A stretch of 64,000 nucleotides of DNA from Azospirillum picis (GCF_017876115.1 NZ_JAGINO010000009.1:149258-213257); one strand, 5' to 3'; counted from the stretch's first letter, positions 41,392-51,011 are shown. Numbers and translations: made by a program. The notes: generated by a model not told the origin, from the sequence alone.

Positions 41392-41966
41392 CGACGCACC
41401 TCCGGATAGGTGTAGCCCCAACTGTTGCCGGGCACGGCTGCACCCGGGGCGGCCGGCGCGGCGACCGACGGAGCCGGGGCGGCATAGCTGGAACCGCTCG
41501 GCATGGTGCCGTCGGCCGGCAGCGTGCCGAGCGAGCCGGTGGTGGTGCCGGTAGAGGAGCCGCTGTAGATGCCGGTGGCGGAGCCGGGGGTCATCGCCGT
41601 CTGCGGAAGGTTCGGGGTGGCCGACTGCCGCACGGCGGCGGCGGCCTGCTGGGTGACCGCCCGCTGGGAGGTGATGGTCGCCAGCTCGGCATCGACGCGG
41701 GCCTCCTCGGCGAGGCGGCGCGCTCGGGTGCGCTCGTCGGCGCGCATGGCGGAATCGGCGGCGGCCAGCTTGTCGCGGGCGCTCTGCAGCGCCACCGGCG
41801 CGTATTGCAGGGCGTTGGCCCGCTCGGCCTCCTGGACCGCCTGGGAAGCGGCGCCGAGCTGGGCGGTGGGCGGCGGCACGTCGGAAGCGCAGGCGGCCAT
41901 GCCGAGCGCCGCCGACAGGACGGCGGCGGCACGCCACCGGATCGTCGTTGCGGAGGTACGGGTCAT
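41388..41966 (-). CDS. DUF4398 lipoprotein
   Basis: A 192-residue lipoprotein. The lipobox is GMAACAS (Cys about 26), followed by a DUF4398-type helical segment (about 38-110: AVQEAERANALQYAPVALQSARDKLAAADSAM) and a low-complexity Ser/Thr/Gly/Ala tail (about 120-192). It is paired with, and translationally coupled to, the DUF4398-OmpA gene, and both share the helical domain, so they likely form one envelope complex. Confidence 0.85.
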   Translation of the reverse strand: MTRTSATTIRWRAAAVLSAALGMAACASDVPPPTAQLGAASQAVQEAERANALQYAPVALQSARDKLAAADSAMRADERTRARRLAEEARVDAELATITSQRAVTQQAAAAVRQSATPNLPQTAMTPGSATGIYSGSSTGTTTGSLGTLPADGTMPSGSSYAAPAPSVAAPAAPGAAVPGNSWGYTYPEVRR

Positions 41967-42112
41967 CGCGTCGGGTTCCCCTCAAGGACGGAAAGGACGG
42001 TGCATCGCTCCGAACGCTCCTGGCCGGATGACCATGCCCGTTCGGGTTGTTCAAGCGTCCAAACGCACAGGCCCGCGAGAAAGTTCCACCGCCCGCCTTC
42101 TCATCCGCCGCC

Positions 42113-42748
42113 TCACGCGCCGTTGCCCGGCACGCCGCCGCCCGTCAGACGGCTGGTGCGGCGGTGGCGGACCAAGCGGACCACGTAGGTGAAAAGCAGG
42201 GCGACGAACAGCACCAGCGTTCCCGGCACCAGCCAGTCGGCGATCCAGGGAAAACCGACCCGCACCAGATAGCCGGTGCCGGCCAGCACCAGCGACCACA
42301 GGGCTGCCCCCGCCGCGGCGTAGGCGAGGAACACCGCCACCGGCAGGCCGCAGGCGCCGGCGGGAACCGAGATCAGCGTGCGCAGACCGGGCAGCGGCTG
42401 GCACAGCAGCACCGCGATCCCGCCGCGCCTGGCGAACCACTCGGTGGCGCGGTGGACCTGCTCGGGCCGGACGGTCAGCCAATGTCCGTGGCGGCGCAGG
42501 AACGCCTCGAAGCGTTCGCGCCCCATCAGGTGCGACGGCAGGTACCAGACCAGTTCCCCCACCGCCGACCCCAGTCCGGCGGCCAGCGCCACCAGCAGCA
42601 GGTTGAACTCGCCGGTCGCCGCCCCCATCCCGGCCAGCGGGATCACCGTCTCCGCCGGGATCGGCGGCAGCACCCGTGCGAGGATCAGCATCAGGAAGAT
42701 GCCGAGATAGCCGAACTGCTGCACGATCTGGATGATCCACTCGGTCAT
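42113..42748 (-). CDS. DedA-family membrane protein
   Basis: A 211-residue polytopic membrane protein of the DedA/SNARE-associated family: FGYLGIFLMLILARVLPPIPAETVIPLAG at the N-terminus, the GSAVGELVWYLPSHLMG segment near 60-76, FARRGGIAVLLCQPLPGLRTLISVPAG near 105-131, and a final TM helix. Family members are undecaprenyl-phosphate or lipid flippases needed for membrane potential and envelope integrity. The start is uncertain: ATG 42748 begins at the amphipathic N-terminus, while an upstream in-frame ATG at 42796 is possible. Confidence 0.88.
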   Translation of the reverse strand: MTEWIIQIVQQFGYLGIFLMLILARVLPPIPAETVIPLAGMGAATGEFNLLLVALAAGLGSAVGELVWYLPSHLMGRERFEAFLRRHGHWLTVRPEQVHRATEWFARRGGIAVLLCQPLPGLRTLISVPAGACGLPVAVFLAYAAAGAALWSLVLAGTGYLVRVGFPWIADWLVPGTLVLFVALLFTYVVRLVRHRRTSRLTGGGVPGNGA

Positions 42749-42881
42749 CTGGTCCACGACGGTGGGAGGGGCCTGTCTGGTGAACCGCCGGACCATCGCC
42801 TGCGTTCCGCCCGCCGTCATCGCCGCCGGCGCCTCCTTCGCACCGGATGGCATCCGCGCCGGCCATGCTTGACCGGCATGC

Positions 42882-42895
42882 TTGACCAACATCAA
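42882..42895 (+). promoter_or_regulatory. FNR/NNR-type box upstream of nnrU
   Basis: TTGACCAACATCAA matches the TTGAY-N4-RTCAA FNR/Dnr consensus (TTGA-N6-TCAA). Its centre is 44 bp before the nnrU ATG at 42933, compatible with a class II position and a very short leader. Confidence 0.65.
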
Positions 42896-42932
42896 GGACC
42901 GGATCATTCGCCTACGGTTGACTGGCGCCATC

Positions 42933-43604
42933 ATGACCATGTCCCTCGCCCTGTCCGCCGCCCTGCTGTTCCTCAGCCACGCCGTGCCCTCCTGGCCGGG
43001 GGTTCGGCCCGCGCTGATCGCCCGGCTCGGCCGCGGCGGCTTCGCCACGCTCCACTCCGCCGGCTCGCTGGCGACGCTGGCGCTGTTCATCCTGGCCTAC
43101 CGCGCCGCCGACGGCGGCGAGATCGTCTTCACCCCCGCCGGCTGGGCGGCCCCGCTGGTGGTGGCGGTGATGCCGCTGGTCCTCGTGCTGCTGGTCGCCC
43201 GCGTCACCACCCGCTTCGGCAGCCAGGACGCCCCCAACCCGCCGTGCGGCATCTACCGGCTCACCCGCGCGCCCGGCAGCCTGGCGCTGCTGCTGTGGGC
43301 CATGGCCCACCTGAACGCCACCGGCGACGGGCGCCGCGTGCTGCTGTTCGCGACCATGGCGGCCATCGCCCTGTTCGCGCTGGTCAAGAACGAGGTCGTG
43401 CTCCGCCGCAGCCCCGGCGGCCGAGCCTACCGCGCCGAAACCGCGCTTCTGCCCTTCACCGCGCCGCAGGGGCTGCGCGGGGGCATGCGCGGGCTGGCGG
43501 AGATGGGCGCGGCACGGCTGGCCGGGGGCCTTGCCGCCTATGGCGCCATGTTGCTGCTGCACCCGTGGCTGTTCGGGGTGGATCCCCTCTACTGGATAGG
43601 TTGA
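42933..43604 (+). CDS. NnrU-family membrane protein
   Basis: A 223-residue integral membrane protein with about six helices, of the NnrU family: LLFLSHAVPSWPGVRPALIARLG, ATLHSAGSLATLALFILAYRAA near 40-60, and GIYRLTRAPGSLALLLWAMAHLNATGD near 107-133. NnrU was first described beside nitrite/nitric oxide reductase genes; relatives include the isomerase Z-ISO. I chose the ATG at 42933 (TTG 42882 would place the FNR box inside the gene). The FNR/NNR box upstream supports induction by low oxygen or nitrogen oxides. Confidence 0.85.
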   Translation: MTMSLALSAALLFLSHAVPSWPGVRPALIARLGRGGFATLHSAGSLATLALFILAYRAADGGEIVFTPAGWAAPLVVAVMPLVLVLLVARVTTRFGSQDAPNPPCGIYRLTRAPGSLALLLWAMAHLNATGDGRRVLLFATMAAIALFALVKNEVVLRRSPGGRAYRAETALLPFTAPQGLRGGMRGLAEMGAARLAGGLAAYGAMLLLHPWLFGVDPLYWIG

Positions 43605-43685
43605 GCGGGACGGCGGGCCGACGCATCTGTTGAAGGCGGGACAGGATTACCGCGCTTCACCGAAAACCGCGTCAGGAAGCCCCGC

Positions 43686-44132
43686 ATGAAGATCCGCGAC
43701 GTCATGACCCGCGACGTGCAGACGGTTCGGCCCGACGACAGCATCCGCCGGGCCGCACAATTGATGGACCAGTTGAACGTCGGCATCCTTCCCGTCTGCG
43801 AGGGACGGGATCTCGTCGGCGTGGTGACGGACCGCGACATCACCGTCCGCGCCATTTCGGCCGGCAAGCAGCCGGATCGCTGCAAGGTGGCGGAGGTGAT
43901 GACCGCCAACCCGCGCTACTGCTACGAGGACGATCCGGTCGGCAGCGTGACCGAGTTGATGGCAGGCCAGCAAATCCGGCGCGTCCCGGTGGTCGACCGC
44001 AACGACCGGCTCGCCGGCATCGTCTCGCTGGGCGATCTCGCCACCGGCGCCAAGAACGACAGGGCGGTGCACGACACGCTGGAGCGCATCTCCTCCCCCT
44101 CCCAGCCGGACCGCAAGCAGGTCGGCCGGTAA
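43686..44132 (+). CDS. Tandem CBS-domain protein
   Basis: A 148-residue protein consisting of two CBS domains (about 6-60 and 70-128): KIRDVMTRDVQTVRPDDSIRRAA, VGILPVCEGRDLVGVVTDRDITVRAISAG and RRVPVVDRNDRLAGIVSLGDLAT. Such Bateman modules bind adenosyl ligands and often act in stress responses or regulation. It stands alone with a small DUF2934 gene 33 bp downstream, probably one transcript. Confidence 0.92.
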   Translation: MKIRDVMTRDVQTVRPDDSIRRAAQLMDQLNVGILPVCEGRDLVGVVTDRDITVRAISAGKQPDRCKVAEVMTANPRYCYEDDPVGSVTELMAGQQIRRVPVVDRNDRLAGIVSLGDLATGAKNDRAVHDTLERISSPSQPDRKQVGR

Positions 44133-44165
44133 TTGCCGCCACCCCCAACAGCGGAGACGATCCCC

Positions 44166-44420
44166 ATGGAACACACACTGGGTCCCGACGACCCGCGGGT
44201 CCGTGACCGGGCCTACGAGATCTGGGAACGCGAGGGGCGGCCCGACGACCGCCATCTCGACCACTGGACGCAGGCCGCCCGTGAGATCGGGGAGGAGGAC
44301 CGGCACAACGCCGGCGGCCCCCATGCCAACGGCCCGGATGCCGGGCTTCAGGCGCCCGATGACGCCGCCGCCCGCAACCAGCGCGAAGCGGCGGACCATC
44401 TGGGGCAGTCCGGCGGCTGA
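44166..44420 (+). CDS. DUF2934 protein
   Basis: 84 residues with the DUF2934 signature RDRAYEIWEREGRPDDRHLDHWTQAAREI at about 13-41, then a disordered, Asn/Ala/Asp-rich tail. These small soluble proteins are frequent in rhizobia and relatives and are often stress-induced; the function is unknown. GGAG lies eight bases before the ATG at 44166, which rules out the longer frame. Confidence 0.85.
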   Translation: MEHTLGPDDPRVRDRAYEIWEREGRPDDRHLDHWTQAAREIGEEDRHNAGGPHANGPDAGLQAPDDAAARNQREAADHLGQSGG

Positions 44421-44436
44421 TGCCGGAGGGGGGCGG

Positions 44437-45198
44437 TCACTCCACGGTGACGGTGACCGCTTCCATGCCCTTTTCACCCTGGCGGACGGTCATGCGCACG
44501 CGCTGCCCGTCGTCGAGGCCGCGCAGGCCGGCACCTTCCAGCGCGCGGGCCGGCACGAAAACGTCGCGCCCGCCATCGTCAGGCTGCACGAACCCGTAGC
44601 CCTTGCCGCCGTTGAACCACTTGACCGTACCGCCCATCTCGCTGGTGGGGCCGGAGGCGGCGGGACGGCGGGGCCCCCGATCCTGGAAGCCCCGATCCTG
44701 GGGACCGCGCTCCTGGAAACCCCGCTCCTGGAAACCCCGCTCCTGGAAACCCCGGTCACCGCCACGGTTGCCGAAGCCCCGATCGCTGTTGAAGCCGCGG
44801 TCGTTGCCGAAGCCGCGATCGCGCGGACCGGCGGCGTCGCGGCGCCCCCCGAACCCGCGGTCGCCGCCAAACCCGCGGTCGCCGCCGAAATCACGGCGCT
44901 CCGGAGCACGCGGACGCGCCGGCGCGGCGGTCGACAGGTCGACGGAGTGCAGGACGCTGACCTGCTGGCCCTTGCGGTCCTCGACGATGTCGACGACGAC
45001 CGTGGCGCCGTCCGGCAGCGTGGTATGGCCGGCGGGGACGACGATGGAGGCCGGCAGAAGGGCGTCCTTGCCGGAGTCACCGACCTTGACGAAGCCGTAG
45101 CCGCGTTCGGGGCTGAACCATTTGACGGTCGCCGTCACCTGGGTGGCGACGACGTTGGGTTGACGATAAACGTGACTGCGGGGCGGCTGATTGTGCAT
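44437..45198 (-). CDS. Double cold-shock-domain protein with DRGF-rich linker
   Basis: A 253-residue protein with two CSDs. CSD1 is at about 20-87 (VKWFSPERGYGFVKV, DALLPASIV) and CSD2 at about 187-253 (VKWFNGGKGYGFVQP, DVFVPARALEGAG). Both carry the RNP1-like KGYGFV/RGYGFV nucleic-acid-binding motifs. The linker (about 100-175) is built from repeated DRGF/GF-Q-ERGF/PRDRGF units, an RG/FG-like disordered segment suggestive of RNA binding or condensation. Two-CSD proteins occur in alphaproteobacteria, but such a long repetitive linker is unusual. The corresponding DNA (44690-44760) is locally repetitive. Confidence 0.92.
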   Translation of the reverse strand: MHNQPPRSHVYRQPNVVATQVTATVKWFSPERGYGFVKVGDSGKDALLPASIVVPAGHTTLPDGATVVVDIVEDRKGQQVSVLHSVDLSTAAPARPRAPERRDFGGDRGFGGDRGFGGRRDAAGPRDRGFGNDRGFNSDRGFGNRGGDRGFQERGFQERGFQERGPQDRGFQDRGPRRPAASGPTSEMGGTVKWFNGGKGYGFVQPDDGGRDVFVPARALEGAGLRGLDDGQRVRMTVRQGEKGMEAVTVTVE

Positions 45199-45388
45199 GG
45201 GAAAACCCGAACTCCGGCGTACAGAACAGCACCCGCCCGCCTGCCGGCTGCGGGGCGGCGGGTACCAACCCCTGAGACATCGCCTCTTCGGAGCCGCTTG
45301 GCAAGTCGGGATCGCTCCGAACCCGTGCCTGCAGTGGCGGAAGCGCCTGCAGGCTGCCGGGGGCGGCCCTCCCCGGGACCGCTCAGGG

Positions 45389-45448
45389 CTGGAAACACTC
45401 GGCCCTGGAACACTCGGCCCTGGAACACTCGGCCTTGGAACGCTCAGG
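45389..45448. repeat. 15-bp tandem repeat CTGGAACACTCGGCC
   Basis: Two exact copies at 45405-45419 and 45420-45434, flanked by a copy with one extra base (45389-45404) and a degenerate copy (45435-45448). They lie at the 3' end of the proline-rich gene, in the 245-bp spacer next to the cold-shock gene; that spacer shows no other feature. Confidence 0.85.
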
Positions 45449-45653
45449 CGGCCAGACGGTCAGGCACCGGCGGCGGTTCGCGCGGGGGCATCGGGATCGG
45501 GGCCGGCGGGTCGCCCATCGGCGGGCGGGCGGGGTCCCCCGGTACCGGCAACGGTTCGCCCGGCATGTCGACCGGCATATCCGGCGGCATGTCCGAAGGC
45601 ACCCCCGGCTCATGGTGCGGCGCAGGCGGATAAGGACCGAAGACGATTGCCAT
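45444..45653 (-). CDS. Proline-rich small protein
   Basis: 69 residues, almost entirely Pro/Met/Asp/Gly low complexity (MAIVFGPYPPAPHHEPG at the start, then DMPPDMPVDMPGEP). GAGGGA is eight bases before the ATG at 45653; an in-frame ATG at 45698 would extend it by 15 residues. No family is recognised. It may be a real structural or surface peptide, or a compositional ORF; the ribosome site is the main support. Confidence 0.5.
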   Translation of the reverse strand: MAIVFGPYPPAPHHEPGVPSDMPPDMPVDMPGEPLPVPGDPARPPMGDPPAPIPMPPREPPPVPDRLAA

Positions 45654-45710
45654 GACGCGTGTCCCTCGCATGAATGTTCCTTTCATGTGGTGGGTCATGT
45701 GGCGGGCAGC

Positions 45711-46364
45711 TCAGCCGCCGCTGCCGCCGGGGGCCGTCCGGGACAGGCGCTTGGCATCGCTCAGGCTGTCCATGCAGCGGGTCTCGTCGCCCTCGCGGGC
45801 GGCGGCACGGGCGGCGGTGACCAGGGATTCGAGTTGGGCGTTGCGGGCCGCCCTGCCCATCAGGTCGCCGGTGCTGCCGGCACCGCCCGGCGCCGGGGCG
45901 GCATCGGCCCTGGAACCCGATGACAAGCCCGATGACGAGCCTGGCGCCGATCCCTGCGCCGAGCCTTGGGATGTCTGCGGCGCCATCGACGGGGCGGTGG
46001 GCATGTTGCTGCCGGTGGCCGGTGGCTCGATCACCGCACGGTCCCCGACGGACGGCGGCGCCACCGTGCCGCCGGACTGGGCGAGCCGGTCGCTGCTCGC
46101 ACCCGAACCACCACTGCCCGTCTCGTCGCGGGGAGTAGAGCCCGACATGCCCGGCATGGCGGTGCCGGGCACCGCCGTCGGCGGCGGCTGCATCGACAGG
46201 CCCTGGTCGGCGGCGAACTGCTCCACCATGGCGGCGCAACCGGACGGGGTCGCCGACTGGGCTGCCGCCGGCTGGGCGGCAAACAGGCCGGCCGCGAGCG
46301 CACCGGCCGCCACGGCTGTGAGGGGGCGGGCGGAAATCTGCCGCCAGTTGGTTCCGGTCCGCAT
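45711..46364 (-). CDS. Secreted low-complexity protein
   Basis: A 217-residue protein. A signal peptide (cleavage near AAQPAAAQS, residue about 36) is followed by a short Cys-containing segment (GCAAMVEQFAADQGLS), a long Ser/Gly/Pro/Ala-rich disordered middle (60-165) and a C-terminal helical part (165-205) with a single Cys (DETRCMDSLSDAKRL). GAGGAGG lies before the ATG at 46364. The function is unknown; the C-terminal helix resembles other small periplasmic proteins of Azospirillum-type genomes. Confidence 0.75.
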   Translation of the reverse strand: MRTGTNWRQISARPLTAVAAGALAAGLFAAQPAAAQSATPSGCAAMVEQFAADQGLSMQPPPTAVPGTAMPGMSGSTPRDETGSGGSGASSDRLAQSGGTVAPPSVGDRAVIEPPATGSNMPTAPSMAPQTSQGSAQGSAPGSSSGLSSGSRADAAPAPGGAGSTGDLMGRAARNAQLESLVTAARAAAREGDETRCMDSLSDAKRLSRTAPGGSGG

Positions 46365-46498
46365 CGGTCGCGTCCTCCTCGGTTGGCGGTGCCCGCGCCG
46401 GGCTCCGTTCTCACGAGTCAACGGGATGGACGGGCGGCTGGTTCCGCCCTTCCACGCCCGCGAGGGGGCTCAGCGGCCGCACTGCGCCGGACTGCCGG

Positions 46499-47095
46499 TC
46501 ACTGCGGCGGCATCCGGAACTGGGACGAGAGTCCACCCGTGTGTTTCTGGAGGTTCTTGAGCATGACCTTCTGTGCGTCGATCGCCTGCACCTTGTCCTT
46601 CGATTCGTCGATCTGCCCCTGGTAGAAGTCCTGGACCCGCAGGTTCAGCGCGTTCAGGGTCGACTGCAGCGGCGTCTTGTCCCCGGCGGCGATGGCCATG
46701 ATGAAGACGTAGTTGAACATGACCCGGTTCAACGCTGTCATGTCGTCCTGCCACATCTCGCGGATGTCGCCCTTCTCGCCGACGTTGCCGGCGTTCTCGA
46801 TCATCACCCGGTCGAGCTCCTCCTTGGCCTTGCGGGTTTCCTCCTCGATGTCGATGTCGTGGAGCGACTTGCGCCCCTTTTCCGCCCTCTCCTTCAGGCT
46901 TTCCCAGCCGCCTTGCTTCGTCAGCTCCCACTTCTTCTTCATCTCGAGAATATGCTGCTGCATCTCGAGCGAAACCTTGTTGTAGCTGTCACGGGCAAAG
47001 TAATTGACCCCATACCGGAATCCGGCATCGTTCCTGTATTTGTTGACCAGAACGACCGTGCCCATCGTTCCGAGGCCCTTCATCATCAAGCCCAT
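46499..47095 (-). CDS. Conserved hypothetical helical protein, possibly membrane-tethered
   Basis: About 198 residues. A short hydrophobic N-terminus (GLMMKGLGTMGTVVLVNKY) precedes a highly charged helical region (about 40-110: EMQQHILEMKKKWELTKQGGWESLKERAEKG) with coiled-coil character, then a moderately hydrophobic helix NRVMFNYVFIMAIAAG near 125-140. GAGG is placed nine bases before the ATG at 47095; ATG 47104 is an alternative start three codons earlier. I do not recognise the family. Base composition is lower in GC than in most neighbours. Confidence 0.7.
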   Translation of the reverse strand: MGLMMKGLGTMGTVVLVNKYRNDAGFRYGVNYFARDSYNKVSLEMQQHILEMKKKWELTKQGGWESLKERAEKGRKSLHDIDIEEETRKAKEELDRVMIENAGNVGEKGDIREMWQDDMTALNRVMFNYVFIMAIAAGDKTPLQSTLNALNLRVQDFYQGQIDESKDKVQAIDAQKVMLKNLQKHTGGLSSQFRMPPQ

Positions 47096-47309
47096 GCCAT
47101 CCATCCTCGTCGACCGGTTTGACCGCCGACCAGTGGAGCGCGTCTGTTCTTGACCGTCAAGCCAACGTTACTTGAAATATTTTCGCATACACGAGTATTC
47201 ACCGGCTTTTGTGCAACGGCGTCGGCGAAATCTCGCTCCCGCCATGCATCCTGCACATTTCGCGGGCATTCGCAGGCTGGGGTAGAGTGCGGCCCCGCCT
47301 TATCACTCA

Positions 47310-48242
47310 ATGGGCTCCGCCTCCACCATGATCGCCAACATGGCCGCGCTGGGCGCGGCGCTGTGCTGGGCCGCCGGCGGCCTGATCGCCATCGGCCCAG
47401 TGCGGGTGCTCGGCTCCATCGCCTTCAACCGGCTGCGGCTGACCATCGTCGGCAGCGGGCTCCTGCTCGCGGCGACCCTGATGGGCGGATGGCACACGCT
47501 CGACACCGGCGCCGTGCTGACGCTGGCGCTGTCCGGGCTTCTCGGCATCGTCATGGGCGACATGGCGCTGTTCTGGTCGCTCAGCCGGCTGGGGCCGCGG
47601 CGCAACGTCGTGATCTATGCCGCCAACGCGCCGCTGACGGCGCTTCTCGCCTATGCCCTGCTGGGCGAGGCGCTCGGCCCCTGGACCGTCATCGGGGTGG
47701 CCCTGGTGACGATGGGGGTCATGCTTGCGGTGGCCCTGCGTTCCGGCTCCACCCATAGCTGGGAGGCCGTCCAGGGCAGCCTGGTTGCCGGCGTGTCGGT
47801 CTGCCTGGTGGCGGCGGTGGGCCAGGCCGCCGGCTCGATCATCGCCAAGCCGGTGATGGCGGCCGGCGCCGATCCGGTGGCATCCGCCGCGGTGCGGGTC
47901 ACGACGGCGGCCCTGATGTTCACCCTCATCGGCACCCTTTCGGCCCTACGCAGCGGCGGCGCGGCGGCGGCGGCGGGCCTGTTCCGCCTGCCGCCCGGCC
48001 TGACGCCGAGGCTGGCGCTCCAGGTCGCCGGCAACGGCCTGATCGGCGTCGGGCTGGGGATGACATTGCTGCTGGTCGGCTTGGCCAACGGCAACGCCGG
48101 GGTGGTCGCCACCCTGTCGGCGCTGAGCCCGGTCCTGATCCTGCCGATGATATGGATCCTGACCGGGCAGCGGCCCGCGGCCGGCGCCTGGATCGGTGCC
48201 GCCGTCGCGGTCGCCGGCGTCGCGCTGATCGTCAACCGGTGA
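47310..48242 (+). CDS. EamA/DMT-family transporter
   Basis: A 310-residue protein with ten predicted membrane helices in two EamA repeats (about 8-140 and 160-308), e.g. IANMAALGAALCWAAGG, GIVMGDMALFWSLSRLG and GNAGVVATLSALSPVLILPMIWI. This drug/metabolite superfamily exports amino acids, nucleosides or other small metabolites; the substrate cannot be read from sequence. It is monocistronic and convergent with the hybrid kinase downstream. Confidence 0.9.
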   Translation: MGSASTMIANMAALGAALCWAAGGLIAIGPVRVLGSIAFNRLRLTIVGSGLLLAATLMGGWHTLDTGAVLTLALSGLLGIVMGDMALFWSLSRLGPRRNVVIYAANAPLTALLAYALLGEALGPWTVIGVALVTMGVMLAVALRSGSTHSWEAVQGSLVAGVSVCLVAAVGQAAGSIIAKPVMAAGADPVASAAVRVTTAALMFTLIGTLSALRSGGAAAAAGLFRLPPGLTPRLALQVAGNGLIGVGLGMTLLLVGLANGNAGVVATLSALSPVLILPMIWILTGQRPAAGAWIGAAVAVAGVALIVNR

Positions 48243-48308
48243 CGCCACCCGCCGGATCGGGCCATCTGGAACGGGAAGCCGGAAACCGGACAGGCCTCAG
48301 CGGGCCGG

Positions 48309-50894
48309 CTACGCCGCCGTCCCCAGGGTGGGCAGGGCCGTGCCCATGGTCGCGGCACCGCGGACGACCGCGTCGCGCAGTTCCGCCGTCAGCGCCGGCA
48401 GCTCCGGCTCCGCCTGCTCGCAGGCACGCTGGACCGACCGGGCGAGCCGCGAGAGCTCCTGAAGCCCGACGTTCCCGGCCAGCGACACCATCGCGTGGGC
48501 GTCGGCGGCGGCCTCCTGCGCGGATGCGGCGGTGCAGATCCGGTCGGCATGCAGAGCAAGCTCGCGCAACGTGCCGGCAACGAACCGGGGCAGCGCCTCC
48601 GCCCCCAGCGTCTCGAACAGGCCGGCCAGCGTGGTCAGGCTGAGCACGGGCAGCATGGCGGAGCCTGGGCCTGAGGCCGGGGCCGGTGCGGGAACCGGGG
48701 CCGCGTCCGCGGGAGCGGTCCCGGCGTCCGACTCCCGGAGGTCGAGCCAGCGGTCGACGGTGGCCAGGAGGGTGTCCCGCTCGATCGGCTTCGTCACATG
48801 GTCGTTCATGCCGATGTCCAGGCAGAGCTGCAACTGATCCGTCAATGCGTTGGCGGTCAGCGCGATGATGGGCACGGCCCCCCGCCGCCCGCCAAGCTGA
48901 CGGATTGCCGCGGTCGCCTGGAGGCCGTCCATCCGCGGCATCTGCATGTCCATCAGGATCAGGTCGAAGTCGCCGGTCCGCGCCGCCTCCACCGCCATCG
49001 CCCCGTCCTCCACCACCTCGACGCCGTGGCCGGCCTTGCAGAGGATGGAGGAGGTGACGATCTGGTTCATCGGCACGTCCTCGGCCAGCAGGATGCGGCC
49101 GCTTCGGCGACCCGGCAGCCCGGCCGGGCTTCCCGCGCCGGCGGCGGCCGTCTCGGTCGTCGCCGGCAGCGGCAGCTCGAACCAGAAGGTGCTGCCGACG
49201 CCGGGGCTACTCTCCACGCCGATGCGCCCGCCCATCAGTTCCGACAGTTGCTTGGAGATGATGAGGCCGAGGCCGGTGCCGCCGTAGCGGCGGGTCGTCG
49301 AGCGGTCGCCCTGGCTGAAGCGCTGGAACAGGTTCGCCTGCTCGGCAGGGGCGATGCCGGGACCGGTGTCGCTGACCGCGAAACGCACCGGCGGCACGCT
49401 GCGGCCGTCATCGCCGCCGGTGCCATCCGGGGCTTCCGGGGCGGACAGCAGGGCCACCGACAGCAGCACCGACCCGCGTTCGGTGAACTTCACCGCGTTG
49501 CCGACGAGGTTCAGGATGATCTGGCGGATGCGCGCCTCGTCGCCGCGGACGAAGCGCGGCACCCTGCCGCCGAGCGAGAGCTGCAGCAGCAGGCCCTTCT
49601 GGGAGGCGGCATTGCTCATCAGGTCGCGGCAGTCGCGCACCAGGCGGTGGAGGTCGAAGGGACGCTCCTCCAGCTCCAGCTTTCCCGCCTCGATCTTGGA
49701 ATAGTCCAGGATGTCGCCGATGATCGCCAGCAGCCCGCGCCCGGCCTCGCGCTGCAGCGAGACATACTTGCGCTGTTCGGGGGTGAGGTCGGTGCCCAGC
49801 AGCAGGTCGGCGAAACCGATGACGCCGTTCAGCGGCGTGCGGATCTCGTGGCTCATCGACGCAAGGAACTCCGACTTCACCCGGTTCGCCGCCTCCGCCT
49901 CGGCCCGCGCGTCGGACAGTTCCTCCTCGTAGCGCTTGCGCTCGGTCACGTCGCGGACGACGCCGATCACGACGAACTCGCCATCGGCCCCGACGGTCGG
50001 CCGCATGCTGGACTCCACCCACTGATAACCGCCGTTGCGGTGGCGCAGCCGGTGGGTGAAGGTGACCGGCGGCGAGCCGGGCTGCATGCCGGCGAAGGCC
50101 AGGCTCGCGCTTTCGCGGTCGTCGGGATGCAGCAGCGCGGCGGGGGCGCCGCCGACGATATCGGCCGGATCGTGCCCCAGGATGTCGCACACCGACGGCG
50201 ACAGGTAGCGCACGGTGCCGTTCGCCCGCATCTCCAGGATCATGTCGGTCGCGTTGTCCGCCAGCAGGCGGTAGCGCGCCTCGCTCTCGCCGAGGCGCTG
50301 CTCGGCGGTGTGGTGGCGCTGCTCGCGCAGCAGCAGCCCGCCGAGGAACAGCGTGCCGAGCGGAATGGCGAGGAACATCGGCGGCGCCGTCCTGCCGAAC
50401 ACCTGCAGCGCCAGGGCGAGATCGGGCAGCAGGAACAGCGTCGGCAGGGCCATCGAGGTCAGCAGCAACCCGAAGGCGCACAGCGATCCCGCCCCCAACG
50501 GGCGGCGGCGGGCCCAGCGGGCGAAGGCGACCCCGGCCAGGCAGGACAGCAGCGTGTTGGCGACCCCCGCCTCCATGCCGACGCCGCCGATCCAGACGCG
50601 ATAGGCCGCCGCCGCCGCGGCGGTCATTCCGGCGCTGATCGGCCCGCCGAACAGCGCCGCGAGCCCGATCAGCGGCGAGCGGGCGTCGATGAAGAGCCCC
50701 GGTCCCAGGTGGATCGGGTGGATCATCGAGAAAATGACGGTCAGGGCCATCACGAGGCCGAACACGAGCTGGCGGAGAATCGCGGGCCAGCCATCGGAGC
50801 GCCGGATCACGAACGTGTAGGCAAGCACCACGAAGGCGCTTGCCGCGACGTTCTCGGCAAGGTCATACGCCAACGCAGAGAAATCACCCAGCAT
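48309..50894 (-). CDS. Hybrid sensor histidine kinase (5TMR-LYT, PAS, HisKA, REC, HPt)
   Basis: An 861-residue inner-membrane kinase. The sensor (about 1-190) is a multi-TM 5TMR-LYT-type domain ([26 protein letters not shown]). PAS spans about 200-320, HisKA has SHEIRTPLN near 350, HATPase_c has [11 protein letters not shown] and [13 protein letters not shown], the receiver (about 600-715) has [10 protein letters not shown] and [11 protein letters not shown], and a C-terminal HPt follows ([12 protein letters not shown] near 795). The start ATG at 50894 precedes the first TM helix; the 34 residues before it look non-homologous. No response regulator is adjacent. Confidence 0.9.
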   Translation of the reverse strand: MLGDFSALAYDLAENVAASAFVVLAYTFVIRRSDGWPAILRQLVFGLVMALTVIFSMIHPIHLGPGLFIDARSPLIGLAALFGGPISAGMTAAAAAAYRVWIGGVGMEAGVANTLLSCLAGVAFARWARRRPLGAGSLCAFGLLLTSMALPTLFLLPDLALALQVFGRTAPPMFLAIPLGTLFLGGLLLREQRHHTAEQRLGESEARYRLLADNATDMILEMRANGTVRYLSPSVCDILGHDPADIVGGAPAALLHPDDRESASLAFAGMQPGSPPVTFTHRLRHRNGGYQWVESSMRPTVGADGEFVVIGVVRDVTERKRYEEELSDARAEAEAANRVKSEFLASMSHEIRTPLNGVIGFADLLLGTDLTPEQRKYVSLQREAGRGLLAIIGDILDYSKIEAGKLELEERPFDLHRLVRDCRDLMSNAASQKGLLLQLSLGGRVPRFVRGDEARIRQIILNLVGNAVKFTERGSVLLSVALLSAPEAPDGTGGDDGRSVPPVRFAVSDTGPGIAPAEQANLFQRFSQGDRSTTRRYGGTGLGLIISKQLSELMGGRIGVESSPGVGSTFWFELPLPATTETAAAGAGSPAGLPGRRSGRILLAEDVPMNQIVTSSILCKAGHGVEVVEDGAMAVEAARTGDFDLILMDMQMPRMDGLQATAAIRQLGGRRGAVPIIALTANALTDQLQLCLDIGMNDHVTKPIERDTLLATVDRWLDLRESDAGTAPADAAPVPAPAPASGPGSAMLPVLSLTTLAGLFETLGAEALPRFVAGTLRELALHADRICTAASAQEAAADAHAMVSLAGNVGLQELSRLARSVQRACEQAEPELPALTAELRDAVVRGAATMGTALPTLGTAA

Positions 50895-51011
50895 GGCCAA
50901 GCCGCCCAGTGCCGCCTCGTTGATCCCCCCTCTTATAGCACCGCAAGGTAGCAGGAAACCGTTAACGCCCCCCGGGCCGGCGGTGTGACCTTGCATGGCC
51001 GCCGGGGCGCT

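Noticed and set aside
48798..50951. 717-residue plus-strand frame opposite the third hybrid kinase
   Set aside because: Shadow of a clear HisKA/REC/HPt protein; no motifs of its own.
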